From: Acetatifactor sp.
GTDB taxonomy: Bacteria; Bacillota; Clostridia; Lachnospirales; Lachnospiraceae
Direction: 5' to 3'
Assembly (NCBI GenBank): GCA_016303085.1
Contig: JAEDMI010000040.1
Span: 1 to 14,442 of the forward strand
DNA length: 14,442 nucleotides
The notes beneath the pieces were generated by a model. It did not search any database. It was given only the letters and a program-made list of their open reading frames with translations, and was not told where the DNA came from. A program made the translations under genes and the position numbers. Below are positions 6,663 through 14,209 of the stretch, piece after piece. Numbering within the stretch: position 1 is the first letter of the stretch; the number at the start of each line of letters is the position of its first letter.

Positions 6663-7655
6663 TCATTGCAATCCCAAATGATGGTAAGCCAAATCCGTAA
6701 CCACCCTTCCTCTGGGCGTACGGTTGATAAATCCGTTCTTAATCAGATAGGGTTCATATACATCCTCAATGGTACCCGCATCCTCCCCGATTGCCGCTGC
6801 CAGAGTGTCAAGCCCTACCGGACCTCCGTCAAACTTATGAATCATGGTGAGCAACATGTTGCGGTCAATGTGATCTAAACCCAGCTTGTCTACATCCATC
6901 AAATCCAGTGCCGTTCGGGCAACCTCCTCGGTAATGATTCCGTCATACTTTACCTGAGCAAAATCCCTGACACGTTTTAAAATGCGGTTGGCAAGTCTGG
7001 GAGTTCCCCGGCTTCTCCTAGCCATCTCCAGAGCTCCTCCGGGTTCGATTTCAACCTCCAGAACCCTTGCCGAATGTATGATAATCAACTGCAGTTCCTC
7101 CACGGTATAAAACTCCAGATGATGAATCATGCCGAATCTGTCTCTCAGGGGTGCCGTCAAAAGCCCTGCTCGCGTAGTTGCGCCAACAAGGGTAAATTTT
7201 GGCAGCTCCAGCCGCACCGAGCGTGCTGTGGAACCCTTCCCTATCATAATATCAATACAGTAATCCTCCATGGCAGGATAGAGAACCTCCTCCACCTGAC
7301 GGTTTAAGCGGTGAATTTCATCGACAAAAAGCAGGTCTCCCTCCTCCAGATTATTCAGAATCGCAGCCATCTCTCCCGGCTTTTCGATAGCAGGGCCGCT
7401 GGTCACCTTCAGATGAACACCCATCTCGTTGGCGATGATACCTGCAAGAGTGGTCTTTCCCAAACCCGGAGGGCCGTAAAACAACACATGATCCAGAGCG
7501 TCGCCGCGCTGCTTTGCAGCTTCGATATAAATCTTCAGATTTTCTTTTACCTTTGTTTGACCGATATAGTCATCAAGCGTTTGAGGACGAAGGGAGCCCT
7601 CTATCCTTACATCCTCTTCCGTTATATTTGTCTCAATCATCCTCTTGTTCGGCAT
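6663..7655 (-). CDS. ruvB: Holliday junction branch migration helicase RuvB
   Basis: This is a full-length 330-residue RuvB, the hexameric AAA+ motor that drives branch migration of Holliday junctions on RuvA. Motifs are the Walker A GPPGLGKTT (61-69), Walker B LLFVDEIH (108-115), sensor 1 GATTRAG (158-164), the arginine-finger region PLRDRFG (169-175) and sensor 2 GTPRLANR (217-224). A C-terminal winged helix follows, ending with TPRGR (313-317). The ATG at 7655 has an AGGA about 9 bases upstream, and the N-terminus MPNKRMIET fits the family. It follows ruvA by 26 bases with no hairpin, so both come from the LexA-box promoter. No terminator is evident after its stop; the zapA promoter lies in the following gap. 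Confidence 0.98.
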   Translation of the reverse strand: MPNKRMIETNITEEDVRIEGSLRPQTLDDYIGQTKVKENLKIYIEAAKQRGDALDHVLFYGPPGLGKTTLAGIIANEMGVHLKVTSGPAIEKPGEMAAILNNLEEGDLLFVDEIHRLNRQVEEVLYPAMEDYCIDIMIGKGSTARSVRLELPKFTLVGATTRAGLLTAPLRDRFGMIHHLEFYTVEELQLIIIHSARVLEVEIEPGGALEMARRSRGTPRLANRILKRVRDFAQVKYDGIITEEVARTALDLMDVDKLGLDHIDRNMLLTMIHKFDGGPVGLDTLAAAIGEDAGTIEDVYEPYLIKNGFINRTPRGRVVTDLAYHHLGLQ

Positions 7656-7681
7656 AGCTTAATTCCTTTTACAAAATATCA

Positions 7682-8293
7682 TCAGAACATCTTTTTCAGA
7701 GCAGCCTTCAATATAGCGCCGGAATCCATATTTTCAATATCCTCAATGGCATTTACCGCTTTTGCACTCTCGGCCTGTCCGTATCCCAAGGACATCAATG
7801 CCTCTATTGCCTCCTTCTTCTGAGGTGTATCAATCTTCAAAGGATTTCCTGTAGCGGTTGTTTCAATTTCCCGGTTTATCAACGTATCGTCAATGGAAAT
7901 CTTATCCTTCAAGTCCAGAATAACGCGCTGTGCCGTCTTTGCACCGATTCCGGGAGCTTTGGAGATTGCCTTTGCATCTCCGGACATAATGGCAAATCGT
8001 AAATCATCCGCATCCATAACGGAAAGGATAGCCAGTCCGCCTTTAGGGCCGATACCGTTTACTGTAATCAGTTTCTTAAATATTTCCAGGTCGTTGCGGG
8101 TAAGAAAACCGTAAAGCTGGAATGCGTCTTCCCTGACACAGGTATAGGTATACAGCTTCACCGGTTCTCCCATACCGGGCAGTCTTGAAGCCGTATCCGC
8201 AGATATCTTCACATTATAGCCGATTCCGTTCACATCAATTACCGCATTATCCTCTGTAATTTCGTCAATTATTCCGTTCACATATGCAATCAT
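7682..8293 (-). CDS. ruvA: Holliday junction binding protein RuvA
   Basis: This 203-residue protein matches RuvA, whose tetramer clamps the four-way junction and recruits RuvB. It has an N-terminal OB-fold (MIAYVNGIIDEI onward, with the NGIGYNV segment at 22-28). Two helix-hairpin-helix motifs follow: VNGIGPKGGLAIL (78-90) and APGIGAKTAQRV (113-124). A flexible linker (about 135-157) leads to domain III, which contacts RuvB (EAIEALMSLGY at 161-171). I start it at the ATG 8291-8293, preceded by GGGAGGA (8301-8307). The frame stays open upstream, but the next useful ATG overlaps the -10 box and would not be transcribed. It is first in the ruvAB operon and under a predicted LexA operator. Confidence 0.97.
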   Translation of the reverse strand: MIAYVNGIIDEITEDNAVIDVNGIGYNVKISADTASRLPGMGEPVKLYTYTCVREDAFQLYGFLTRNDLEIFKKLITVNGIGPKGGLAILSVMDADDLRFAIMSGDAKAISKAPGIGAKTAQRVILDLKDKISIDDTLINREIETTATGNPLKIDTPQKKEAIEALMSLGYGQAESAKAVNAIEDIENMDSGAILKAALKKMF

Positions 8294-8300
8294 GGAAAAA

Positions 8301-8307
8301 TCCTCCC
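8301..8307 (-). promoter_or_regulatory. RBS that fixes the RuvA start
   Basis: GGGAGGA on the - strand, 7 bases before the ATG at 8293. It supports the family-typical N-terminus MIAYVNG against the 45-residue upstream extension. Confidence 0.8.
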
Positions 8308-8357
8308 ACAGCTGCTTGATTATGCCGCTTCGCGTCGCTTGGTTTTCTTTTGCGCTC

Positions 8358-8386
8358 ATTATATCATGTTCGAACATATGTTTCAA
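8358..8386 (-). promoter_or_regulatory. Promoter of ruvAB
   Basis: TTGAAA (8381-8386), a 17-bp spacer and a perfect TATAAT (8358-8363) on the - strand form a near-consensus sigma-A promoter. The -35 hexamer overlaps the stop codon of the upstream MATE gene. The predicted transcript starts near 8351, about 58 bases before the ruvA ATG. Confidence 0.8.
8371..8384. promoter_or_regulatory. LexA (DinR) operator, SOS box of ruvAB
   Basis: CGAACATATGTTTC matches the published Bacillus subtilis LexA/DinR consensus CGAACRNRYGTTYC at every position. It lies across the -35 hexamer and spacer of the ruvAB promoter, where bound repressor would block RNA polymerase. ruvAB is SOS-induced in several bacteria, which agrees with this reading. 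Confidence 0.85.
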
Positions 8387-9747
8387 GTCTCTTTTTTCAG
8401 AAGCCTTCGGTAGACTATGATAAAACAAACCAAATGTACCGCAAAGGTAAGCCCCCAGCTGATGGGATAGGAAATGTAAAGGCAGGGCAACGTTCGATTA
8501 CGGCTGAACACGGTATAAATCCATACCACCCGGAACAGACATGCTCCTGTAAGGGAAACCAGCATAGGCATAATCGAATAACCGATGCCTCTGAGTGCTC
8601 CCACAATCACATCCATCATTCCGCACAGAAAATAAGGAATACATATATAGGCCATACGCAGGATTCCGTAGCGGATCACCTCTGTATCCGTGGTGTACAG
8701 CCTTAGCAATTTCCCCGCAAAGAGATAGGCTCCGTTACCCATAAGAAGACCCACCGCAATCACAAGTCCTTCGCAGATAAGCAGCACCTTACCCACCCTA
8801 TTGTATTTTTTAGCTCCGTAATTTTGTCCGCAAAAGCTGATTGCTGCCTGATAGAAGGAATTCATTGCAGTGTAGGCAAATCCTTCTATATTGCTTCCTG
8901 CAGTATTCCCTGCCATGGCAATAGAGCCGAAGCTGTTCACCGAGGACTGGATCAATACGTTGGAGATAGAAAACAGAGAGCCCTGCAGACCCGCAGGCAG
9001 ACCTATCTGAAACATCTTCGCCAGCTTGTCTCCGGCAATTTTTATTCCTTTCAATTCCAACCGATATACACCGTCTGATTTTATCAGGCAACGGAGAATC
9101 AGCACTGCGGAAATTGCCTGTGAAATCACGGTTGCCGTGGCTACACCTGCCACCCCCATGGAAAACACGATGACAAACACCAGATTCAGCACCACATTTA
9201 CAACTCCTGCTATCAAAAGATAGTACAGAGGGCGTTTGGTATCTCCTACTGCTCTCAGTACGGCAGCACCGAAATTGTATGCCATCATAAAGGGCATACC
9301 CGCAAAATAAATCCGCATATAGAGAACGGAGTGCTTAATTACATCATCGGGAGTGCCCATAAGTGCCAGAGCCGGCTGAGAAGCAAAAAATCCTACAAAA
9401 ACCAGCAGGATTCCTCCTAAGACAGATGTGGCAACAGCGGTCTGTACCATCTCCTTCAGTTCTTCCTTCTGCCCAGCTCCGTAAAATCTTGCCACGAGCA
9501 CATTTGCTCCCACAGACAAACCAATAAACAAATTAACCAGAAGGTTTGTCAAAGAACTGGTGGAACCGACAGCTGCCAACGCCTCATTTCCCGCGAAACG
9601 TCCCACCACGGCAATATCCGCAGCGTTGAACAAAAGCTGTAGGATACCGGAAAGCATCAGCGGAAAATAGAATACAAGAATTTTCCCGAATAATGGTCCG
9701 TTACACATGTCTATTTCATATTTTTTGGAACTGCCTTCGCTGTCCAT
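8383..9747 (-). CDS. MATE-family efflux transporter
   Basis: This is a 454-residue, 12-segment inner-membrane protein of the multidrug and toxic compound extrusion family, which exports cationic drugs or metabolites using a Na+ or H+ gradient. The N-terminal half begins PLFGKILVFYFPLMLSG (18-34), followed by FNAADIAVVGRFAG (40-53). AVLRAVGDTKRPL (162-173) marks the end of the fourth segment. The second half carries the matching AISFCGQNYGAKKYNRVGK (302-320) and GALRGIGYSIMP (383-394). The length is normal. The substrate cannot be predicted. It lies between the leuCD terminator and ruvA, in a 102-base upstream gap with no clear promoter but with a 10-bp palindrome. No hairpin separates its stop from ruvA, so its transcript may read into ruvAB. 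Confidence 0.93.
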   Translation of the reverse strand: MDSEGSSKKYEIDMCNGPLFGKILVFYFPLMLSGILQLLFNAADIAVVGRFAGNEALAAVGSTSSLTNLLVNLFIGLSVGANVLVARFYGAGQKEELKEMVQTAVATSVLGGILLVFVGFFASQPALALMGTPDDVIKHSVLYMRIYFAGMPFMMAYNFGAAVLRAVGDTKRPLYYLLIAGVVNVVLNLVFVIVFSMGVAGVATATVISQAISAVLILRCLIKSDGVYRLELKGIKIAGDKLAKMFQIGLPAGLQGSLFSISNVLIQSSVNSFGSIAMAGNTAGSNIEGFAYTAMNSFYQAAISFCGQNYGAKKYNRVGKVLLICEGLVIAVGLLMGNGAYLFAGKLLRLYTTDTEVIRYGILRMAYICIPYFLCGMMDVIVGALRGIGYSIMPMLVSLTGACLFRVVWIYTVFSRNRTLPCLYISYPISWGLTFAVHLVCFIIVYRRLLKKET

Positions 9748-9789
9748 AATTCTTCCATCCTTTTTGAATAATTGATTTATCCTTTATTC

Positions 9790-9799
9790 TATCCGGATA
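9790..9799. repeat. Palindrome upstream of the MATE gene
   Basis: TATCCGGATA is a perfect 10-bp palindrome about 42 bases before the MATE start codon. The position would suit an operator, but no flanking promoter hexamers stand out and the site could be chance. Confidence 0.25.
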
Positions 9800-9810
9800 A
9801 TATACCTTAC

Positions 9811-9840
9811 AAAATAAGACCTGCGACTTTGCCGCAGGCC
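9811..9840 (-). terminator. Intrinsic terminator after leuD
   Basis: On the - strand a 10-bp stem with two G-T wobbles (9831-9840 with 9818-9827) and an AAA loop is followed by TTATTTT (9811-9817). It sits 9 bases after the leuD stop and closes the leuCD operon. Confidence 0.85.
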
Positions 9841-9849
9841 CTTGCATTA

Positions 9850-10338
9850 TCACTTATTATTAATATAATTGATTAACCCTTCCGATGCAATAATCTTTTG
9901 CATGAATTCAGGGAATGCCTGTCCTTTAAAGGTGGTTCCTTTTGTCACGTTCGTAATGATTCCCGTGTCGAAATTGACCTCAACCTCATCTCCGGCTTCA
10001 ATTCCCCGGCTTGCCTCCGGACATTCGATAATAGGAAGTCCTATGTTGATAGCATTGCGGTAGAAAATCCTGGCAAAAGTCTCTGCAATCACGCAGCTGA
10101 CTCCCGCTGCTTTTATGGCAATGGGGGCATGCTCACGGGAGGAGCCGCATCCGAAATTTTTCTCTGCCACAATGATATCACCCGTCTTCACATTCTTAAT
10201 AAAGTTCCTGTCAATATCCTCCATACAATGAGTTGCCAGCTCCGCAGGATCGGAGGAATTCAGGTATCTTGCGGGAATAATGACATCCGTATCCACATTA
10301 TCGCCGTATTTAAAAACCATTCCTTTTGCGTTCTTCAT
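9850..10338 (-). CDS. leuD: 3-isopropylmalate dehydratase small subunit LeuD
   Basis: This is a 162-residue swivelling subunit of isopropylmalate isomerase, which with LeuC converts 2-isopropylmalate to 3-isopropylmalate in leucine synthesis. Motifs are DTDVIIPARYL (16-26) and the substrate-binding NFGCGSSREHAP (61-72), then ETFARIFYRNAINIGLP (86-102). The length is typical of the short clostridial and archaeal form. The ATG begins one base after the leuC TGA, and AGGAGGT (10347-10353) inside the leuC end lies 8 bases upstream, so translation is coupled and the subunits are made together. This fold is shared with homoaconitase, citraconate hydratase and dimethylmalate dehydratase small subunits. 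No leuA or leuB is adjacent, so the exact substrate rests on family similarity. Confidence 0.93.
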   Translation of the reverse strand: MKNAKGMVFKYGDNVDTDVIIPARYLNSSDPAELATHCMEDIDRNFIKNVKTGDIIVAEKNFGCGSSREHAPIAIKAAGVSCVIAETFARIFYRNAINIGLPIIECPEASRGIEAGDEVEVNFDTGIITNVTKGTTFKGQAFPEFMQKIIASEGLINYINNK

Positions 10339-10339
10339 C

Positions 10340-11611
10340 TCACATTACCTCCTCAGGTCCTGAAATTACGCCTGTAATTGCGCTTGCCGCTGCAACGGCG
10401 GGACTTGCCAGATAAATCTCGGAAGAAATATGACCCATACGCCCCACAAAATTACGGTTGGTTGTGGAGACACAGCGCTCTCCTTCCGCTAAAATACCCA
10501 TATAGCCACCAAGGCAGGGACCACAGGTAGGTGTGCTTACAATGGCACCGGCCTGAAGGAAAATTTTTAGCAGTCCTTCCTCCATTGCCTGCATGTAAAT
10601 TGCCTGTGTGGCAGGGATTACAATACATCTCATCCCCTTTGCCACATGCTTATCCTTCAATATTTCCGCCGCTGTTCTCAAGTCATCCAGCCTGCCGTTG
10701 GTACAGGAGCCGATAACAACCTGATCAATCTGAATCTCATCCATGTCCTTGATTTCATCGATGGTGTGCGTATTTTCGGGCAGATGAGGGAAGGATACCG
10801 TAGGACGCAGAGTACTCAAATCAATGGTATATTCCTCATCATAAACTGCATCCTCATCTGCTTCATAAATCTTATAAGGTCTGTTTGAATGCTCTTTCAT
10901 ATACTGCTCTGCCAGAGCATCCACCGGGAAGATTCCGTTCTTTCCGCCGGCTTCAATTGCCATATTTGCAATTGTAAAGCGGTCATCCATGGAAAGGTTT
11001 GCAATTCCGTCTCCCACAAACTCCATGGATTTGTACAGCGCTCCGTCCACACCGATCATACCGATAATATGCAGAATCACATCCTTGCCGCTTACGTATT
11101 TTGCGGGCTTTCCGGTCAGGTTAAATCTGATGGCGGCTGGAACCTTAAACCATGCCTTTCCCGTAGCCATTCCGGCAGCCATGTCCGTACTTCCAACGCC
11201 GGTGGAGAAGGCGCCCAATGCTCCGTAGGTACATGTGTGGGAATCTGCTCCTATAATCACGTCACCTGCCACCGTCAGGCCTTTCTCAGGCAGCAACGCA
11301 TGCTCAATTCCCATCTCACCCACTTCAAAATAATTCGTAATTTCATTCTTACGTGCAAACTCTCTCACGCACTTACAGTGTTCTGCAGATTTGATATCTT
11401 TGTTGGGTACGAAATGGTCGGGAACCAGAGCGATTTTATCCTTGTCAAATACACCTCTGACCGTAAACTTTTCCATTTCCTTAATGGCAACCGGGCTTGT
11501 GATATCGTTGCCCAGAACCAGATCCAGATTCGCCTCAATCAACTGTCCGGCTTCCACTTTTTCAAGCCCGGCTGCTGCGGCAAGAATCTTCTGTGTCATT
11601 GTCATTCCCAT
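10340..11611 (-). CDS. leuC: 3-isopropylmalate dehydratase large subunit LeuC (HacA-type)
   Basis: This is a 423-residue aconitase-family catalytic subunit carrying a [4Fe-4S] cluster. The cluster ligands are visible as C303 in GSCTNGR (301-307) and C363 and C366 in TCGPCLGG (362-369). GADSHTCTYGALGAF (121-135) and NRNFVGRMGH (385-394) are further family segments. I chose the ATG at 11609-11611 because MGMTMTQKIL is the usual N-terminus of this subgroup. The ribosome binding site there is poor, and an in-frame ATG at 11641 (10 extra residues) remains possible. The usual A-HAG near the N-terminus reads AAAAG here. It is cotranscribed with leuD, ends one base before it, and has a promoter at 11669-11697. 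The leader is too short (about 50 bases) for a T-box. Confidence 0.93.
   Translation of the reverse strand: MGMTMTQKILAAAAGLEKVEAGQLIEANLDLVLGNDITSPVAIKEMEKFTVRGVFDKDKIALVPDHFVPNKDIKSAEHCKCVREFARKNEITNYFEVGEMGIEHALLPEKGLTVAGDVIIGADSHTCTYGALGAFSTGVGSTDMAAGMATGKAWFKVPAAIRFNLTGKPAKYVSGKDVILHIIGMIGVDGALYKSMEFVGDGIANLSMDDRFTIANMAIEAGGKNGIFPVDALAEQYMKEHSNRPYKIYEADEDAVYDEEYTIDLSTLRPTVSFPHLPENTHTIDEIKDMDEIQIDQVVIGSCTNGRLDDLRTAAEILKDKHVAKGMRCIVIPATQAIYMQAMEEGLLKIFLQAGAIVSTPTCGPCLGGYMGILAEGERCVSTTNRNFVGRMGHISSEIYLASPAVAAASAITGVISGPEEVM
10347..10353 (-). promoter_or_regulatory. RBS of leuD inside the leuC end
   Basis: AGGAGGT on the - strand, 8 bases before the leuD ATG and within the last codons of leuC. 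It supports translational coupling of the two subunits. Confidence 0.85.
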
Positions 11612-11668
11612 ATTCTTTACCATGCCTTTCCAAAGCGTCATACGCGCCGCTTCCGTATTCTAAGGACA

Positions 11669-11697
11669 ATCTTAGCACAGTTGAGAACATTGTTCAA
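11669..11697 (-). promoter_or_regulatory. Candidate promoter of leuCD with overlapping dyad
   Basis: TTGAAC (11692-11697), 17 bp, and TAAGAT (11669-11674) preceded by TG at the extended -10 position lie on the - strand. A dyad GAACATTGTTC (11685-11695) overlaps the -35 and could be an operator. A second option, TTGGCA with TATGTT 17 bp apart, lies further upstream around 11699-11727. Confidence 0.5.
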
Positions 11698-11702
11698 ACA
11701 TA

Positions 11703-11738
11703 AGTTATTGATTTATTTTTGCCAAAATCTAAATAACT
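11703..11738 (-). terminator. AT-rich inverted repeat after the kinase gene
   Basis: AGTTATT (11732-11738 on the - strand) pairs with AATAACT (11703-11709), and GATTT pairs with AAATC inside, with a 2-base bulge and a 10-base loop. It begins 3 bases after the kinase stop. The stem is AT-rich and no U-run follows, so it is a weak terminator candidate. Confidence 0.3.
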
Positions 11739-11741
11739 GCT

Positions 11742-14183
11742 TTATGGATATCCGGTCACGCTCCAGACAGTCGTTACCTTGAACAGGTCGCCGTCTACTT
11801 CAAGGGAAAGCTCTCCACCCTGCAGCTCCGTAAAGCTCTTGGCAATGGCAAGGCCAAGGCCTGAACCTTCAGTATTTCTTGAGGCGTCTCCCCGGACAAA
11901 ACGATCTGTCAGTTCTGCGGAATCCACCGTAATTTCCTGGGCGGAAATGTTCTTCATAGTGATTACTACCCTGTCATCAATTCTGAAGCCGTTCACATAA
12001 ACCCTTGTTCCCTTCATGGCATACTTGGCAATATTCCCGAAAAGGTTCTCATAAATTCGGTAAGTCTTCTGACTGTCCAGAGTGAGCAGAATTTTCTCGT
12101 CCGTGAGATTCATCCGTATGTCCAGACCCGCAGACTCCAACTTATCAGCCATCTCAAAAGACACCTGCTTAATCAGGCTCATAATGTCTACCTCTGTCAG
12201 ATTCAACGTGATATTCCCCGTATTCGCCTTGCTTACCTCAAATAAATCTTCAATCAGTACTTTCAGACGCAGAGATTTCCTCTCCAATACATCCAGATAT
12301 TCCCTTCTCTGTTCTTCTGAGATACCCTCCTCCTTTAACAGATTCACATAGGTTATGATAGCCGTAAGAGGGGTCTTTAAGTCATGGGACACGTTGGTTA
12401 TCAGTTCTGCCTTCATCTTCTGGCTTTTGACTTCCTCGTCCACTGCTTTCCTGAATCCGTTCTGAATACTGATAATTTGAGGTTTAAAAGGTTCAAATAC
12501 ACCTAAGTCTTCATCAATGGAAACATTCAGGTTTCCTTCTGCCATCTGGTTTGTTGCCCGAAGCAGTATACTGTACTTTTTCTGAAGGTCACTGATATAT
12601 TTTCTTAAGATAAAGTACAGCAGAACCGAATAAACCACCGTAATTGCAAAACCGCCGAACCAAAGACTACTGATAACAAACAAAATAACTGCATTTATCA
12701 GGACTACTTTCAGAATTAACTTATGAGCATTTTGAGTCAGGTCATGGTGCTGCACCGCACTGTAAATTCCCAAAGCTTTGCCTTTTATAAAGGGGAAAAA
12801 GCGGTAAATCAGGCTGCGTTCTTTGATATAGTTTATCATCCCCTTATCCCTGACTGCTCTCGAACAAATTCCGATATACCACCAACAGAAAAAGTAAACC
12901 GTCATAACAATCAGATTGTATAGTGTAACAAGCCACCACACTGCTGACGGCTTAAAACTCAGATAATTCATCCATGCTTCTTCTGCCGTGCCGCTTGCAA
13001 CGTATACCACGTGTCTGTCTATCAATGAAACTGCGGCAAAGAAACAAGTACCGATAATCAAAAGGACTTCAAAAGGAAGTGCACATATCTTTATTTCATT
13101 CCATGGTTTTTCTTTTCCATGCAAAGGCAGAAACAGTCCAAGCAAGACAAACAGCGCTATGCAAAACATCAGAATTCCGTCAACACCCGCACTGCGGTAT
13201 ACCTCCACTGAACCCCCGTTTTCCAAATAAGCCGTTGAAGAATAAACATTATAGTAACCGTTCTGTGAAAAATAGGTGTCGGAGCGGATACCCCAAATTT
13301 CATCTGCGCTGTTCCAGCTGTCTGCGGAGGCGGCAAATACTACCGTACAATTTCTGGGATTTTCCGTATTTCCGTATTTTTTGAAATAATTCAGGGTTGA
13401 GGTAATCATTTCGGATAAAGAAGTCTCCCTCACAACCTCATTTGCCGTCTTTCTCAAGCGTTCCGTGTTCTCGCCCAGAACCTTTCCAAGAGTGACATTC
13501 CCGGCGCTGTCAAAGCGAAAAGTCAGTAGAAAATATCGGTTATAGTTTTCAATATTAAAAACCCGTTCTGCTTCTTCCGAAGACATATTTGTCACATAAT
13601 TGCCTGTGACATCATCCCATATCACATAGTCGTATATATTGTTTAAGATACTGAAATTACCCTCCAGGTTCATGAAATAACCGTTCAGGTTCTCCAGTTC
13701 ATTGCGAATCTCACATGCTTCATCCCATAATATTCCATCTTTGGATAGCGGAGAAGAACTTCCGTCCGCATTTTCTTCATATTCATAATATGGTTCTTCA
13801 CTCCGCTTCTCCAACTCCGCTTCATTCAACAGCCATTCATAACCTTCTTTGGGTTTTAAATAAATATCCTTGTATTCCAGCTGGGTTTCGTTTTGAGAAT
13901 TACAGAGATCCTTATAAAGCAGAAAACTGCTCTGATAGAGCCAGGAAACATTTCCTACCTGCTCCAGGATATTATTGTTCCATTTTTTTGCGTTTTCACG
14001 GAGAACTCCGTAAAAAAAGCTAAAAATCACCGCACCGGCAAGGCTTAATGCCAATCCCCTGATAATCCAGCCAAATTTTCCGCTTTGCCCGGTCACTTTT
14101 GATTCAGCTTTCCCGTCTGTCTCAGCTCTCTTGATTTCAAACTGCATATTTTCTTTGTCTGTATTTTTTCCAAACCATTTCAT
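11742..14183 (-). CDS. Membrane sensor histidine kinase with large outside domain
   Basis: This is an 813-residue sensor kinase partnered with the response regulator just upstream. One membrane segment at about 38-60 is followed by a roughly 270-residue, aromatic- and Asp/Glu-rich region (61-335), predicted outside and without a recognised fold. Four more hydrophobic segments follow (about 336-354, 370-388, 415-440 and 489-526), then a HAMP-like linker (530-560). The dimerisation helix carries NVSHDLKTPL with the phospho-acceptor H600. The ATPase domain has YENLFGNIAKYA (711-722; N713 and N717), the ERFVRGD-like DRFVRGDASRN (760-770) and the G2 box EGSGLGLAIA (772-781). The G1 region reads ITMKNIS (741-747), with Asn745 where Asp is usual. 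The start at 14183 has TAGGAG 7 bases upstream, and the regulator stop is 26 bases away. Confidence 0.92.
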   Translation of the reverse strand: MKWFGKNTDKENMQFEIKRAETDGKAESKVTGQSGKFGWIIRGLALSLAGAVIFSFFYGVLRENAKKWNNNILEQVGNVSWLYQSSFLLYKDLCNSQNETQLEYKDIYLKPKEGYEWLLNEAELEKRSEEPYYEYEENADGSSSPLSKDGILWDEACEIRNELENLNGYFMNLEGNFSILNNIYDYVIWDDVTGNYVTNMSSEEAERVFNIENYNRYFLLTFRFDSAGNVTLGKVLGENTERLRKTANEVVRETSLSEMITSTLNYFKKYGNTENPRNCTVVFAASADSWNSADEIWGIRSDTYFSQNGYYNVYSSTAYLENGGSVEVYRSAGVDGILMFCIALFVLLGLFLPLHGKEKPWNEIKICALPFEVLLIIGTCFFAAVSLIDRHVVYVASGTAEEAWMNYLSFKPSAVWWLVTLYNLIVMTVYFFCWWYIGICSRAVRDKGMINYIKERSLIYRFFPFIKGKALGIYSAVQHHDLTQNAHKLILKVVLINAVILFVISSLWFGGFAITVVYSVLLYFILRKYISDLQKKYSILLRATNQMAEGNLNVSIDEDLGVFEPFKPQIISIQNGFRKAVDEEVKSQKMKAELITNVSHDLKTPLTAIITYVNLLKEEGISEEQRREYLDVLERKSLRLKVLIEDLFEVSKANTGNITLNLTEVDIMSLIKQVSFEMADKLESAGLDIRMNLTDEKILLTLDSQKTYRIYENLFGNIAKYAMKGTRVYVNGFRIDDRVVITMKNISAQEITVDSAELTDRFVRGDASRNTEGSGLGLAIAKSFTELQGGELSLEVDGDLFKVTTVWSVTGYP

Positions 14184-14209
14184 GCTGATACTCCTATATC
14201 CCGACTATG

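Noticed and set aside
8294..8428. 45-residue upstream extension of RuvA
   Set aside because: It overlaps the MATE gene and the promoter, its nearest ATG lies in the -10 box, and RuvA begins normally at MIAYVNG.
11685..11695. Second SOS box upstream of leuC (GAACATTGTTC)
   Set aside because: The spacer is 3 bases rather than 4 and the outer bases do not fit the consensus, and leuC is not a DNA-damage gene.
11612..11741. T-box or other leucine riboswitch upstream of leuC
   Set aside because: The gap is 130 bases, the leader after the predicted start is about 50 bases, and no T-box sequence or specifier stem was seen.
10889..11782. Long + strand open frame (297 codons) opposite leuC
   Set aside because: It is antisense to a clear LeuC with intact motifs, has a cysteine- and histidine-rich composition typical of shadow frames, and resembles no family.
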